The translations under genes were made by a program, and so were the position numbers. Under the pieces are notes generated by a model. That model did not search any database. It worked only from the letters and a program-made list of their open reading frames with translations, and was not told where the DNA came from. 39,418 nucleotides of DNA from Glycomyces buryatensis (lineage in GTDB: Bacteria; Actinomycetota; Actinomycetes; Mycobacteriales; Micromonosporaceae). Position 1 is the stretch's first letter. Each line of letters starts with the position of its first letter. The DNA is taken from assembly GCF_004912275.1 (NCBI RefSeq), contig NZ_STGY01000068.1:1-39418 (forward strand). The letters run 5' to 3'. Positions 24,033-31,907 of the stretch are shown in pieces.

Positions 24033-24527
24033 TTGGGCATGCAACTCCCCGCAGAACTCATCGGCCTCATGGGCGCGCTCGGCTACGACTGGCCCGAGTC
24101 CGACGAGGAGAAGATCTTCACCCTGGCCGGCGAGTGGACCGGCATGGCCGACCAGATCGCAGACCGCGTCGAATCGCTCAATGCGGCAGCGATGACCCTG
24201 CTGGACAACAACTCCGGCACCCAGATCGACGCGTTCAAGGCCGAATGGGACGGCCCCGAGTCCGCCGTCTTGAACCTCGTCGACACGACCGATCCGAACC
24301 ACAAGATCAATGTGGGGCTGACCATCATCGCCGGTTTGATCCTGGCGTTGAAGATCCAGGTAATCGTGCAGCTGGCGATCCTGGCCTTCCAGATCGCGTA
24401 CGCCATCGCCACGGCCCCGGTTACCTTCGGGGCCTCGCTGGTGCAGATCCCGATCTTCAAGACCATCACGGGGGTCATCCTCGACCAGCTCATGGGAATG
24501 GCGACAGAGAGGCTGCTCAATGGGTAG
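24033..24527 (+). CDS. WXG100-type carrier with hydrophobic segment (type VII effector N-terminus)
   Basis: A 164-residue protein. Residues 1-80 match the WXG100-like N-terminal domain of CpnT-style effectors: QLPAELIGLMGALGYDWPE, a helix with EWTGMADQIADRVESLN, then FKAEWDGPES, where W-D-G takes the W-x-G position. Residues about 92-145 are hydrophobic (VGLTIIAGLILALKIQVIVQ and following) and could form a membrane hairpin. In related effectors this part is fused to the toxin; here it stops at 24527, while the toxin gene starts at 24520. TTG 24033 fits the AAAAGGAG spacing (9 bases); ATG 24039 is the alternative. Confidence 0.75.
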   Translation: MGMQLPAELIGLMGALGYDWPESDEEKIFTLAGEWTGMADQIADRVESLNAAAMTLLDNNSGTQIDAFKAEWDGPESAVLNLVDTTDPNHKINVGLTIIAGLILALKIQVIVQLAILAFQIAYAIATAPVTFGASLVQIPIFKTITGVILDQLMGMATERLLNG

Positions 24528-25155
24528 CAGGAGTAGGAGCGGATCCCCCGAAGGCGGCGGACCGGCCGCCAAGGTGCTGAAGGACGTGGCCGATAGCTTC
24601 TCGCCGCTTTCGCCGAAGCAGCGGGGCAAGGGAGACCAAGGCGACGGCCAGGGCGGCCAGGGCGGCAACCAGGACGACGCGATCCGTCGCTACACGACGG
24701 GAAGCGAAGCGCTGAACCGATATCTGCGAACGACGGACAAGTCAAAATACAGCAAGGCAGACCGGGAGAAATTCGACAAGGAAGCAGCGGACGTCTCGGC
24801 CGCACTGGAAAAATATCCCCCGGTTCCAGGGAAGTCCTGGCGTGGCGCCCCGGCTGGAGATTGGCTTGACAAGACCAAAAAGGACGGACTGTTCTCCGAT
24901 CCCGCATTCATGAGCACCTCCACCAGCGAAGGGGCCGCGAGCCGGTTCAAATCCATTGCCACCGGAGCGTTCTCCGGAAACAAGAGCGATGGCGTCATGA
25001 TCTCCATTGACGGCAAGAACGGACGCGATATCAGCGGAGGCTCAAGTCTTGCCCATCAGAAGGAAGTCCTCTTCGATCAAGGCACGCTCTTCAAGGTGAA
25101 GGACAAGAGGAAGGAAGACGACACCACCTATCTCGATCTGGAAGAGCTGACTTAG
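24520..25155 (+). CDS. ADP-ribosyltransferase toxin, R / STS / QxE type
   Basis: A 211-residue protein. Residues 1-52 are a disordered Gly/Ser/Gln linker. From 53 on it is an ADP-ribosyltransferase exotoxin domain: IRRYTTGSEALNRYLR helix, Arg108 in SWRGAP (NAD binding), STS at 132-134 and Gln180-Lys-Glu182 in HQKEVLFDQGTLFKV, giving the R-S-E triad with Q-x-E as in C3-type enzymes that modify asparagine. It shares ATGGGTAG with the carrier stop, so translation is coupled. Local G+C is low: 29 of 60 bases at 24721-24780 against 42 of 60 at 24121-24180. This suggests a transferred cassette. It lacks its own export signal and probably depends on the carrier. No immunity gene follows directly. 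Confidence 0.85.
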   Translation: MGSRSRSGSPEGGGPAAKVLKDVADSFSPLSPKQRGKGDQGDGQGGQGGNQDDAIRRYTTGSEALNRYLRTTDKSKYSKADREKFDKEAADVSAALEKYPPVPGKSWRGAPAGDWLDKTKKDGLFSDPAFMSTSTSEGAASRFKSIATGAFSGNKSDGVMISIDGKNGRDISGGSSLAHQKEVLFDQGTLFKVKDKRKEDDTTYLDLEELT

Positions 25156-25277
25156 GGGCGGATGTTCGGCGACCGATGTCGTCAAGGGGGTCGGTGGGGT
25201 CGAACGTATAGAAAGGCCGTAAGGCCTTCACAGCTTCACATGGGGGACGTGGCGGTGGCGTCGCGCGGGTACGGTGA

Positions 25278-28200
25278 GTGGACTCCATTCTCCCTCTCGT
25301 GGAGGCGCTTCCTGTGGTTGAACCGGTGTCCATGCTCGGCGGAGCGGCGCTCGGCGTCGCGAAGATCGCGATCACCAAATGGGTCGGCGGTCAGATCGCC
25401 GCGGGCATCGACCTCGCGCTGCGCAATCGCCAACTGCGGCAAGGACGTCCCTCGAAGGACCAACAGGTCGAGCTGAGTCAGGTCCTCAAGACCGCGGTGG
25501 AGCTGACCGCCGCCGACCTGTACGAAGGCGATAGTGCCGTGCAGCGGCAGTTCGTAAAGCAGGTGTGCCGGGGCAAGCGGCGCGATTGGCCGCTGGTCAA
25601 CGGTTCAGACCTCGATGACCTGGTCGGTGACGTGGCCGTATGGGTGGCGCAGGTCGATCCCCAGTCAGCGGGCGACGGCGCCTCGATCGACCCCGATTCC
25701 CACCCGTACCTGGCATTGCTGTGCGAGCACGCGGTGGCGCAGTTCGGGTTCCGGGCCGAGAACAATGGCATGCGCAACTCGATCCTCTTCCCGCGCTGGA
25801 ACCGCTTCTGCCGGGACGAACTCCTCCTCGGGGTACCCGCCGCGATGCCCCGGCCCGAACCCGGCCAGACCGTCAACAACACCTTCGGCACGGTCGGCAC
25901 GCTCGTCCAAGCCAGCACCGTCACGATCAATACCGGTTCCGGGCAAAAGGAATCGGCGCCGTGGCCGCGCAGACTCGGCTCCCTTCCGCCGTTGGCGATC
26001 GCCCACCTGGACCGACCGATCGACCGCGACTTGGCCTCCGCGCTCGCGGAGGGCGGCACCGCCCTGGTGTGCCAGATCCTGGCCGGGGGAGGTGGGATCG
26101 GCAAGACCCAGGCCGCGGCCGCGTACGCCCACGATCGTTGGCGCCGAGGCGATGTCGACCTGCTGATATGGGTCAACGCCGCCACCCGGGCCTCGATCAC
26201 CGCCGCCTTCGCACAGGCCGGCGCCGAATACTGCGGGGTCAGTGAAGACGAGGGCGAGCGGGCCGCTGAGCGTTTCCTCGCCTGGCTCGACGGACCTGCC
26301 GCGCCGCGATGGCTGATCGTGCTCGACGACGTGAACGAGACCGCCGATGTTCACGGACTCTGGCCTCCCACCAATCCGATGGGGCGGACGATCGTGACCA
26401 CGCGGTTGCGAGAGTCCGCATTGGATGGAGATGGCCGCGCACGTATCGATGTCGGCCACTACACGCCCGAGCAGGCCCGCCAGTACCTGAGCGACCGTCT
26501 CGGCGAGCGTGCCGATCTCCTCGACGGCGCCGACGAGCTGGCCGAGGCGCTTGGCTACCTTCCGCTCGGACTCGCGCAGGCAGCCGCGTACATGCTGGAC
26601 CAACCGGGCTTCACCTGCCGCCGCTATGTGAGTCTGCTGGCCCAGCATGACCAGCCACTGGCGGGCCTGGCGCCCCGGACGTTCTCCGCCGAGTATCCGC
26701 AGTCGCTGGATGCGGCTTTGGTGCTGTCGATTGACCGCGCCGCCGGGTACGAACCCCCGGGCCTGGCCAATGCCTTGTTGCGCTTTGCAAGTCTGCTGGA
26801 TCCGGCCGGCATCCCCGCCGCCCTGTTCACCAACGAGCAGGTACGACGGCATTTCATCGCGAACACGGCTACCCGCCTCAGACTCGCGAGGTTGAAACCA
26901 GTGCCACCACGCATGGTCGAGGACATGCTGGCGCAGTTGCATCGGCTCAACTTGATCGACCATGATGGCACGCTGGTACGCATGCACGCCTTGACGCAAC
27001 GGGCCTGCCGCGACCGAACCGACCCCCGCAAGCGAGATGCGATAGCTCTGGTTGCCGCGAATGCACTCGTGGACCTGTGGTCCCAGATCGAGAATAACCC
27101 GATCTACAGCGCACTGCTGCGGGCGAACACCGCACAGTTGCGGGACCTGACCGAGCCGGTACTGCTGCGGAACGAAGCTCACCCGGTCTTGTTTCGGCAG
27201 GGGAAAAGCCTGGGTGAGACTGGGCTGGTCCATGAAGCCGTAGCGCATTTCGAGGCCCTGCACCAGCTATGCGACAGCGATTTCGGCCCCGATCACCCCG
27301 ACACGCTCGCCACCAGGAACAACCTCGCTTATTGGCGGGGGAAGGCGGGGGATGCGGCTGGAGCCGCCACCGCGACCGAGGCTCTACTCCAAGACCAGGT
27401 GCGGGTGTTGGGTCCCGATCACCCCGACACGCTCACCACCAGGAACAACCTCGCCGTTTGGCGGGGGGAGGCGGGGGGTGCGGCTGGAGCCGCCACCGCG
27501 TTCGGGGCCCTTCTTGAGGATCGCTTGCGGGTGGTGGGTCCCGATCATCCCGACACGCCCGCCACCAGGAGCAACCTCGCTTATTGGCGGGGGGAGGCGG
27601 GGGGTGCGGCTGGAGCCGCCACCGCGTTCGGGGCCCTTCTTGAGGATCGCTTGCGGGTGGTGGGTCCCGATCATCCCGACACGCTCGCCACCAGGAGCAA
27701 CCTCGCTTATTGGCGGGGGAAGGCTGGGGGTGCGGCTGGAGCCGCCACCGCGACCGAGGCTCTACTCCAAGACCAGGTGCGGGTGTTGGGTCCCGACCAT
27801 CCCGCCACGAGCATCACCAGGAACAACCTCGCTTATTGGCGGGGGGAGGCGGGGGATGCGGCTGGGGCCGCCACCGAGTTCGGGGCCCTTCTTGAGGATC
27901 GCTTGCGGGTGGTGGGTCCCGATCACCCCGACACGCTCGCCACCAGGAACAACCTGGTCTCCTGGCGGGGACAGGCGGGAGATGCGGCTGGAGCCGCCAC
28001 CGCGACCGAGGCTCTACTCCAAGACCAGGTGCGGGTGTTGGGTCCCGACCATCCCGCCACGTTCATCACCAGGAACAACCTCGCTTATTGGCGGGGGGAG
28101 GCGGGGGATGCGGCTGGAGCCGCCACCGCGACCGAGGCTCTACTCCAGGATCAGCTGCGGGTGTTGGGTCCCGACCATCCCGCCACGTTCATCACCAGGA

Positions 28201-28496
28201 CCAACCTCGCTTATTGGCGGGGGGAGGCGGGGGCTGCGGCTGGAGCCGCCACCGAGTTCGGGGCCCTACTCGAGGATCGCTTGCGGGTGCTGGGTCCCGA
28301 TCACCCCGACACGCTCAACACCCGGAGCAACCTTGCCTACTGGCGGGGGGAGGCGGGGGATGCGGCCGGAGCCGCCACCGCATTCGAAGCACTACTCGAA
28401 GATTCCCTGCGGGTGTTGGGTCCCGATCACCCCGCCACGTTCATCACCAGGAACAACCTCGCTTACTGGCGGGAAAGAGCGAACCCAGACTCATAG
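25278..28496 (+). CDS. NLR-like NB-ARC NTPase with near-identical TPR-type repeats
   Basis: A 1072-residue STAND protein. Residues 1-190 are an unassigned N-terminal domain ending in NNTFGTVGTLVQASTVTIN, the spacer typical of these actinobacterial proteins. The NB-ARC part has Walker A GGGGIGKT (270-277), Walker B RWLIVLDDV (344-352), sensor RTIVTTRLR (370-378), a GYLPLGLA motif (426-433) and MHALTQR (569-575) in place of MHD. From 669 to the end come nine complete and one partial 42-residue repeats (GPDHPxTxxTRxNLAYWRGE... ALLEDxLRV). Such proteins oligomerise on ligand binding in immunity or signalling. GTG 25278 has no clear ribosome binding site. The preceding gene is the toxin, 122 bases away. 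Confidence 0.88.
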   Translation: MDSILPLVEALPVVEPVSMLGGAALGVAKIAITKWVGGQIAAGIDLALRNRQLRQGRPSKDQQVELSQVLKTAVELTAADLYEGDSAVQRQFVKQVCRGKRRDWPLVNGSDLDDLVGDVAVWVAQVDPQSAGDGASIDPDSHPYLALLCEHAVAQFGFRAENNGMRNSILFPRWNRFCRDELLLGVPAAMPRPEPGQTVNNTFGTVGTLVQASTVTINTGSGQKESAPWPRRLGSLPPLAIAHLDRPIDRDLASALAEGGTALVCQILAGGGGIGKTQAAAAYAHDRWRRGDVDLLIWVNAATRASITAAFAQAGAEYCGVSEDEGERAAERFLAWLDGPAAPRWLIVLDDVNETADVHGLWPPTNPMGRTIVTTRLRESALDGDGRARIDVGHYTPEQARQYLSDRLGERADLLDGADELAEALGYLPLGLAQAAAYMLDQPGFTCRRYVSLLAQHDQPLAGLAPRTFSAEYPQSLDAALVLSIDRAAGYEPPGLANALLRFASLLDPAGIPAALFTNEQVRRHFIANTATRLRLARLKPVPPRMVEDMLAQLHRLNLIDHDGTLVRMHALTQRACRDRTDPRKRDAIALVAANALVDLWSQIENNPIYSALLRANTAQLRDLTEPVLLRNEAHPVLFRQGKSLGETGLVHEAVAHFEALHQLCDSDFGPDHPDTLATRNNLAYWRGKAGDAAGAATATEALLQDQVRVLGPDHPDTLTTRNNLAVWRGEAGGAAGAATAFGALLEDRLRVVGPDHPDTPATRSNLAYWRGEAGGAAGAATAFGALLEDRLRVVGPDHPDTLATRSNLAYWRGKAGGAAGAATATEALLQDQVRVLGPDHPATSITRNNLAYWRGEAGDAAGAATEFGALLEDRLRVVGPDHPDTLATRNNLVSWRGQAGDAAGAATATEALLQDQVRVLGPDHPATFITRNNLAYWRGEAGDAAGAATATEALLQDQLRVLGPDHPATFITRTNLAYWRGEAGAAAGAATEFGALLEDRLRVLGPDHPDTLNTRSNLAYWRGEAGDAAGAATAFEALLEDSLRVLGPDHPATFITRNNLAYWRERANPDS
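27285..28490 (+). repeat. 126-bp coding tandem repeat array (9 full + 1 partial)
   Basis: Units of 126 bp start at 27285 and every 126 bases up to the partial unit at 28419. Each encodes one 42-residue TPR-type hairpin pair. Stretches of about 90 bases are identical between units (for example 27465 and 27591). Two alternating endings occur: TATEALLQDQV and TAFGALLEDRL-like. Identity this high at DNA level, including third positions, means recent amplification or gene conversion. Confidence 0.92.
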
Positions 28497-28545
28497 GCCC
28501 CAACCCATTCTGGAACGCCTACAGGGCCGCGTAGAGTGCGAAATT

Positions 28546-29172
28546 GTGGGTGGGCGTGAGCATGATGAGATCGTTCGGTTGTACGGGCCTTGGCAAGACC
28601 ACACTCCGGCGGACGCGGCCGCACTCCTCTCGGACTACCCGGGGCTGTGGTGGATCGCGGGCGGCTGGGCGATAGAAGCGTTCACCGGTGTCCCCCGTCA
28701 ACACGGCGACCTCGATGTCAGTATTCCGCGTTCCGATGCGTCGCTCTTGCACGAATATCTGGCCGATCGCTTCGACGTTTGGGCCGCCGACAGCGACACC
28801 CTACGACCGCTCGTCGGCCAAGCGGATACCGCGCTTCCCGCGACCTGCGAGAACCTGTGGCTGCGACGGAGCGGGGCCGATCCCTGGGAGTACGACGTCA
28901 TCCTGATGGACGCCACCCGCTCGACATGGCACTACAAACGCGACGAGCGCGTGTCCCGTCGAACCGACGAGATCCTCTGGAACACAGGCGGCATCAACTA
29001 TCTGCGTCCCGAGATCCAACTGCTGCACAAGGCACCAGGACTGCGTCCAAAGGATCAAGAAGACTTCAACGCCTCCCTACCGCTGCTGGACGATGTCGCG
29101 CGAACCTGGCTTCGGTCGGCTCTCGAACTCGCACACCCTGGCCATCCCTGGCTGACCGAACTGCATGCCTAA
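28546..29172 (+). CDS. Nucleotidyltransferase (aminoglycoside adenylyltransferase-like)
   Basis: A 208-residue protein of the polymerase-beta-type nucleotidyltransferases. WWIAGGWAIEAFTGVPRQHGDLDVSI holds the GG at 39-40 and the metal-binding HGDLDV (53-58), as in the 2''-adenylyltransferase-like family. The C-terminal INYLRPEIQLLHKAPGLRPKDQEDF block, with its basic K-x-D element, is also typical. Similar proteins transfer AMP to antibiotics or other small molecules; resistance is not implied. GTG 28546 is chosen because no in-frame ATG precedes the motif; TAGAGT at 28532-28537 may be the -10 box of a leaderless message. It lies 49 bases after the NTPase. Confidence 0.78.
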   Translation: MGGREHDEIVRLYGPWQDHTPADAAALLSDYPGLWWIAGGWAIEAFTGVPRQHGDLDVSIPRSDASLLHEYLADRFDVWAADSDTLRPLVGQADTALPATCENLWLRRSGADPWEYDVILMDATRSTWHYKRDERVSRRTDEILWNTGGINYLRPEIQLLHKAPGLRPKDQEDFNASLPLLDDVARTWLRSALELAHPGHPWLTELHA

Positions 29173-29345
29173 ATACCCGACCCTTCGTAAAGAGTGGCGT
29201 CGAGAGTCGCCAGTCTTAGCCGGCCGCCGTAACGCTCCGTAACTCCCACGGGCGCTGAGTATTCACCCGACCCTAGTTCGCGGCGCTCCTGGCCGATCAA
29301 CGCGACCAGCTCGTCAGATTCTTTGCGGGCCAGTCGGAAAGCACC

Positions 29346-29351
29346 TACACT
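29346..29351 (+). promoter_or_regulatory. -10 box for a leaderless transcript
   Basis: TACACT, then six bases, then GTG 29358. No ribosome binding site is seen. Confidence 0.5.
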
Positions 29352-29357
29352 CCTTCG

Positions 29358-30242
29358 GTGACTCCGCACCGCTACCACTCCGAGATGGAAGACAGTCACC
29401 GCTGGCTTGACTTCCCGATACGCGATGACGACATCGTCATCTGCACCCGCTCCAAACACGGCACCACTTGGATGCAGATGATCTGCGCCCTCCTGGTGTT
29501 CCAGACCCCGGACCTTCCTGCGCCGCTCCCAGAACTCTCTCCGTGGCTCGACTGGACGATCGCGCCCAAGGACGCGGTGTTCGCCAAGCTCGAAGCGCAG
29601 CGGCACCGCCGGTTCATCAAGACCCACACGCCGCTCGACGGCATCCCGATCCACTCGTCCGCCCGCTACATCGTGGTGGCCCGGCACCCGCTTGACGCGG
29701 CCGTCTCGCTCTACCACCAGGGCGGCAACCTCCGCCGAGAACGCATCGCCGAACTCACCGGCGCGCCGGTACCCGAAGCCAAGACGAAGCAGCGCCCGGA
29801 ACTGCGCGACTGGCTGGTGGGCTGGACGCTCGCGGACCATGACCCGCGCGAGGCCCGCGAAATGCTCCCCGGCGTCATGGCGCACCTGTCCGACGCATGG
29901 GCGCGGCGCGCGGAACCGAACCTCCTCCTGGTCCATTACGCGGACCTCTCCGCCGATCTCGAACACGAGATGCGGCGTATCGCCGACTGGCTCGGGATCG
30001 AGGTACCCGAGGCGCGCTGGACGGAGCTGGTGGAGGCCGCGAGCTTCGCAAGTATGAAGGCGAAGGCCGAGACGACAGCCCCGGATCCAATGGGACTCTT
30101 CCGAAATCGCGACGCTTTCTTCCGCCGAGGCGGATCGGACGCGGCCGCGGAACTGTTGAGCGCTGCGGAACTGACCGCATACGAAGCGCGAGTAGAGGCG
30201 CTGGCGCCGAAGGATTTGGCGGACTGGCTCCACCGGCCGTAA
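29358..30242 (+). CDS. Sulfotransferase family protein
   Basis: A 294-residue cytosolic-type sulfotransferase that moves sulfate from PAPS to a hydroxyl or amine. TRSKHGTTWMQM (30-41) is the 5'-phosphosulfate loop, His90 in KTHTPLDG the likely catalytic base, and YIVVARHPLDAAVSLYHQ (104-121), with Arg109 and Ser117, the 3'-phosphate site. The C-terminal MGLFRNRDAFFRRGGSDAA replaces the usual R-K-G-x-x-x-x-W. The acceptor is unknown. Translation appears leaderless from GTG 29358. Single gene with no biosynthetic partners nearby. Confidence 0.88.
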   Translation: MTPHRYHSEMEDSHRWLDFPIRDDDIVICTRSKHGTTWMQMICALLVFQTPDLPAPLPELSPWLDWTIAPKDAVFAKLEAQRHRRFIKTHTPLDGIPIHSSARYIVVARHPLDAAVSLYHQGGNLRRERIAELTGAPVPEAKTKQRPELRDWLVGWTLADHDPREAREMLPGVMAHLSDAWARRAEPNLLLVHYADLSADLEHEMRRIADWLGIEVPEARWTELVEAASFASMKAKAETTAPDPMGLFRNRDAFFRRGGSDAAAELLSAAELTAYEARVEALAPKDLADWLHRP

Positions 30243-30310
30243 CTCTGCCGGCGACCCCCATCAGCTGAACGGGTACCCCGGCTCGCGGCTCCCCCTGATA
30301 CAACCGACCT

Positions 30311-31483
30311 ATGCCCTCCCCCCGCCTATCAAGCTCTTCCCGCCTTCCCTTGTGGCTCCATGTCCTCCTGGTCCTGGCGGTCGCCATAGTGGTGCTGCTT
30401 GGACTCTGGACACTGTTCACGAGCGAACTGACCACCCCACTGGCGGCCACTCCCACCGACGCCTTGGTGCTCGAGATCATCCGGTTGATCTTCTACGCCA
30501 TCGCCGGGATCGGCGGCGTCGTCGCGCTGACCATCGCCTACCGCAAGCAGCGTCTCGGCGAAGCCGCCGAAGCACGCGAGGAATCGAAGTTGTTCGCCGA
30601 ACAGTTTGCGGCGGCGGCCGATCAGCTCTCCTCCGAGCAGGCCGCGAACCGGCTCGGAGGCGTCTATGCCATGGCCAGTCTCGCCGACGATTGGGACCAT
30701 GGACGCCAGAAGTGCGTCAACGTGCTCTGCGCCTACCTTCGCATGCCCTACGACCCGCCGCACCTTCCCGAGAACGCCACTGCCGAACAGGCATTGGACT
30801 ACAAGCACGCGCGGCAGGAGCGTCAGGTTCGGCACGCGATCTTCGACGCGATCGGCGAGCGGCTCCGCACCGAACCAGTCGAAGGCCGCACCTGGCACCA
30901 CTGCAACTTCGACTTCTCCGGCGCCACGATCGACGGCGGTGACCTCCATAAGGCCGTGTTCGCAGGACCCGTGTCGTTTCGGAAAGCGCAGTTCCCGGAG
31001 GGGTTGCTGTTCGCGAGAGGCGCCAAGTTCCTAGACGGCATCCTATTCGGTGGTGTCGTCATCAACGGCGGAGCCATCTCACTGTTCGAGGCCGAGTTCT
31101 CGGACCTCGCACAGTTTGCCGACATGGAGGTAACCGCAGGATCGCTCAACTTCTCCGGGGCCATATTCCGTGGCTTCACGACCTTCAGGTACACACGGTT
31201 TGCCGGCGGAGAGGTGGGCTTTGGAATGCAGTTTGACATCGACGGCTCACGCTTCGAAGGTGAAGTTCACTTTGAGGAAGCGGCGTTCACCGGCACCGAT
31301 GTGTCCTTCCGCGGGTCGACGATTGTGGGTGGCACGCTCGACTTCACCTCCGTTGACGACTGGTCGCATCCGCCTCAATTCGACGATCTCCAGGGGCGGA
31401 CTCCTCCGGGGATTCTGCTTCCAGCCGCTGTCGATGCAGCAGCCCTTCCCTCCCAACCCGGTGGTGGGGACGAGCAGGCTTGA
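30311..31483 (+). CDS. Membrane-anchored pentapeptide-repeat protein
   Basis: A 390-residue protein. Two membrane helices come first (about 14-38, WLHVLLVLAVAIVVLLGLW; about 55-75, IIRLIFYAIAGIGGVVALTI), then a charged helix (EAAEAREESKLFAEQFAAAA), and a helical segment with NRLGGVYAMASLADDW shared by many actinobacterial pentapeptide proteins. From about residue 195 runs a beta-helix of pentapeptides (CNFDFSGATIDGGDLHKAVF; ISLFEAEFSDLAQF; LNFSGAIFRGFTTF). The role is unknown; it may be an anchored sensor or scaffold. The start ATG 30311 lacks a ribosome binding site; TACAAC six bases upstream resembles the other leaderless boxes. Confidence 0.85.
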   Translation: MPSPRLSSSSRLPLWLHVLLVLAVAIVVLLGLWTLFTSELTTPLAATPTDALVLEIIRLIFYAIAGIGGVVALTIAYRKQRLGEAAEAREESKLFAEQFAAAADQLSSEQAANRLGGVYAMASLADDWDHGRQKCVNVLCAYLRMPYDPPHLPENATAEQALDYKHARQERQVRHAIFDAIGERLRTEPVEGRTWHHCNFDFSGATIDGGDLHKAVFAGPVSFRKAQFPEGLLFARGAKFLDGILFGGVVINGGAISLFEAEFSDLAQFADMEVTAGSLNFSGAIFRGFTTFRYTRFAGGEVGFGMQFDIDGSRFEGEVHFEEAAFTGTDVSFRGSTIVGGTLDFTSVDDWSHPPQFDDLQGRTPPGILLPAAVDAAALPSQPGGGDEQA

Positions 31484-31559
31484 AACTCAGCCCTCTGGGC
31501 GCGGTGCGGCGCGAACCAGGCGGCGACCAGCGAGTAGGGCAAGGAATCCAGCCGTCATG

Positions 31560-31877
31560 CTAACGCGCATTGCGATCTGCGGCTGCATGCCACCAGGCGG
31601 GCGGGGATGGCCCGTCGACCTTGGAGGTGGGCTGTTCGGGATGGAGTCCGACGCGTCGCAATGCATCGCCGTCGACTCGGATGTCGAACCAACCGCGCCA
31701 ATGACCGTCGGGACCTGGGGCGCAGGCCAGATCCACCCGGATTTCAGGTTCTCCGAACGGCATCCAGTCAATGCCGCGCTCGCGCAGTCAAGCGCGCAGG
31801 GCCGCCCTCGGGTGGGGACGGCCCGGCAGATTCTCGTAGGCGGCTACAGAGATCCACTCGATGCTCGGCGTGACCAT
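31560..31877 (-). pseudogene. Small unknown gene broken by an in-frame TGA
   Basis: In one frame the minus strand reads MVTPSIEWISVAAYENLPG, continues to RAALRA, meets TGA (31788-31790), then LRERGIDWMPFGEPEIRVDL and ACAPGPDGHWRGWFDIRVDG up to a stop at 31560. Both halves have strongly GC-rich third positions, and the joined text reads smoothly, so the parts were one gene of about 105 codons with an Arg (CGA) or Trp (TGG) codon turned to stop. GGA lies six bases before ATG 31877. No known family is recognised. A sequencing error would give the same picture. Confidence 0.55.
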
Positions 31878-31907
31878 GTGTCCAGCATGCCAGATGGCCG
31901 CAACGCC

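Noticed and set aside
25213..25228. Terminator after the toxin gene (AAGGCC-GTAA-GGCCTT)
   Set aside because: The stem is only 6 bp with no T run and could occur by chance in this composition.
27285..28490. CRISPR-like or satellite-like regular repeats
   Set aside because: The period is 126 bases with no unique spacers and the frame is kept throughout; they are coding TPR-type repeats.
28546..29172. Named antibiotic resistance gene
   Set aside because: The fold motifs support only a general nucleotidyltransferase; nothing identifies a drug substrate.
29169..30233. Minus-strand open frame over the sulfotransferase gene, with a readable tail at 29169-29340
   Set aside because: The sulfotransferase motifs fix the plus strand. 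The tail outside that gene has only mixed third-position G+C and no recognisable motif, so it is not called.
31788..31790. TGA as a selenocysteine codon
   Set aside because: No hairpin of SECIS type or selenoprotein family is recognised, and the context fits a lost Arg or Trp codon.
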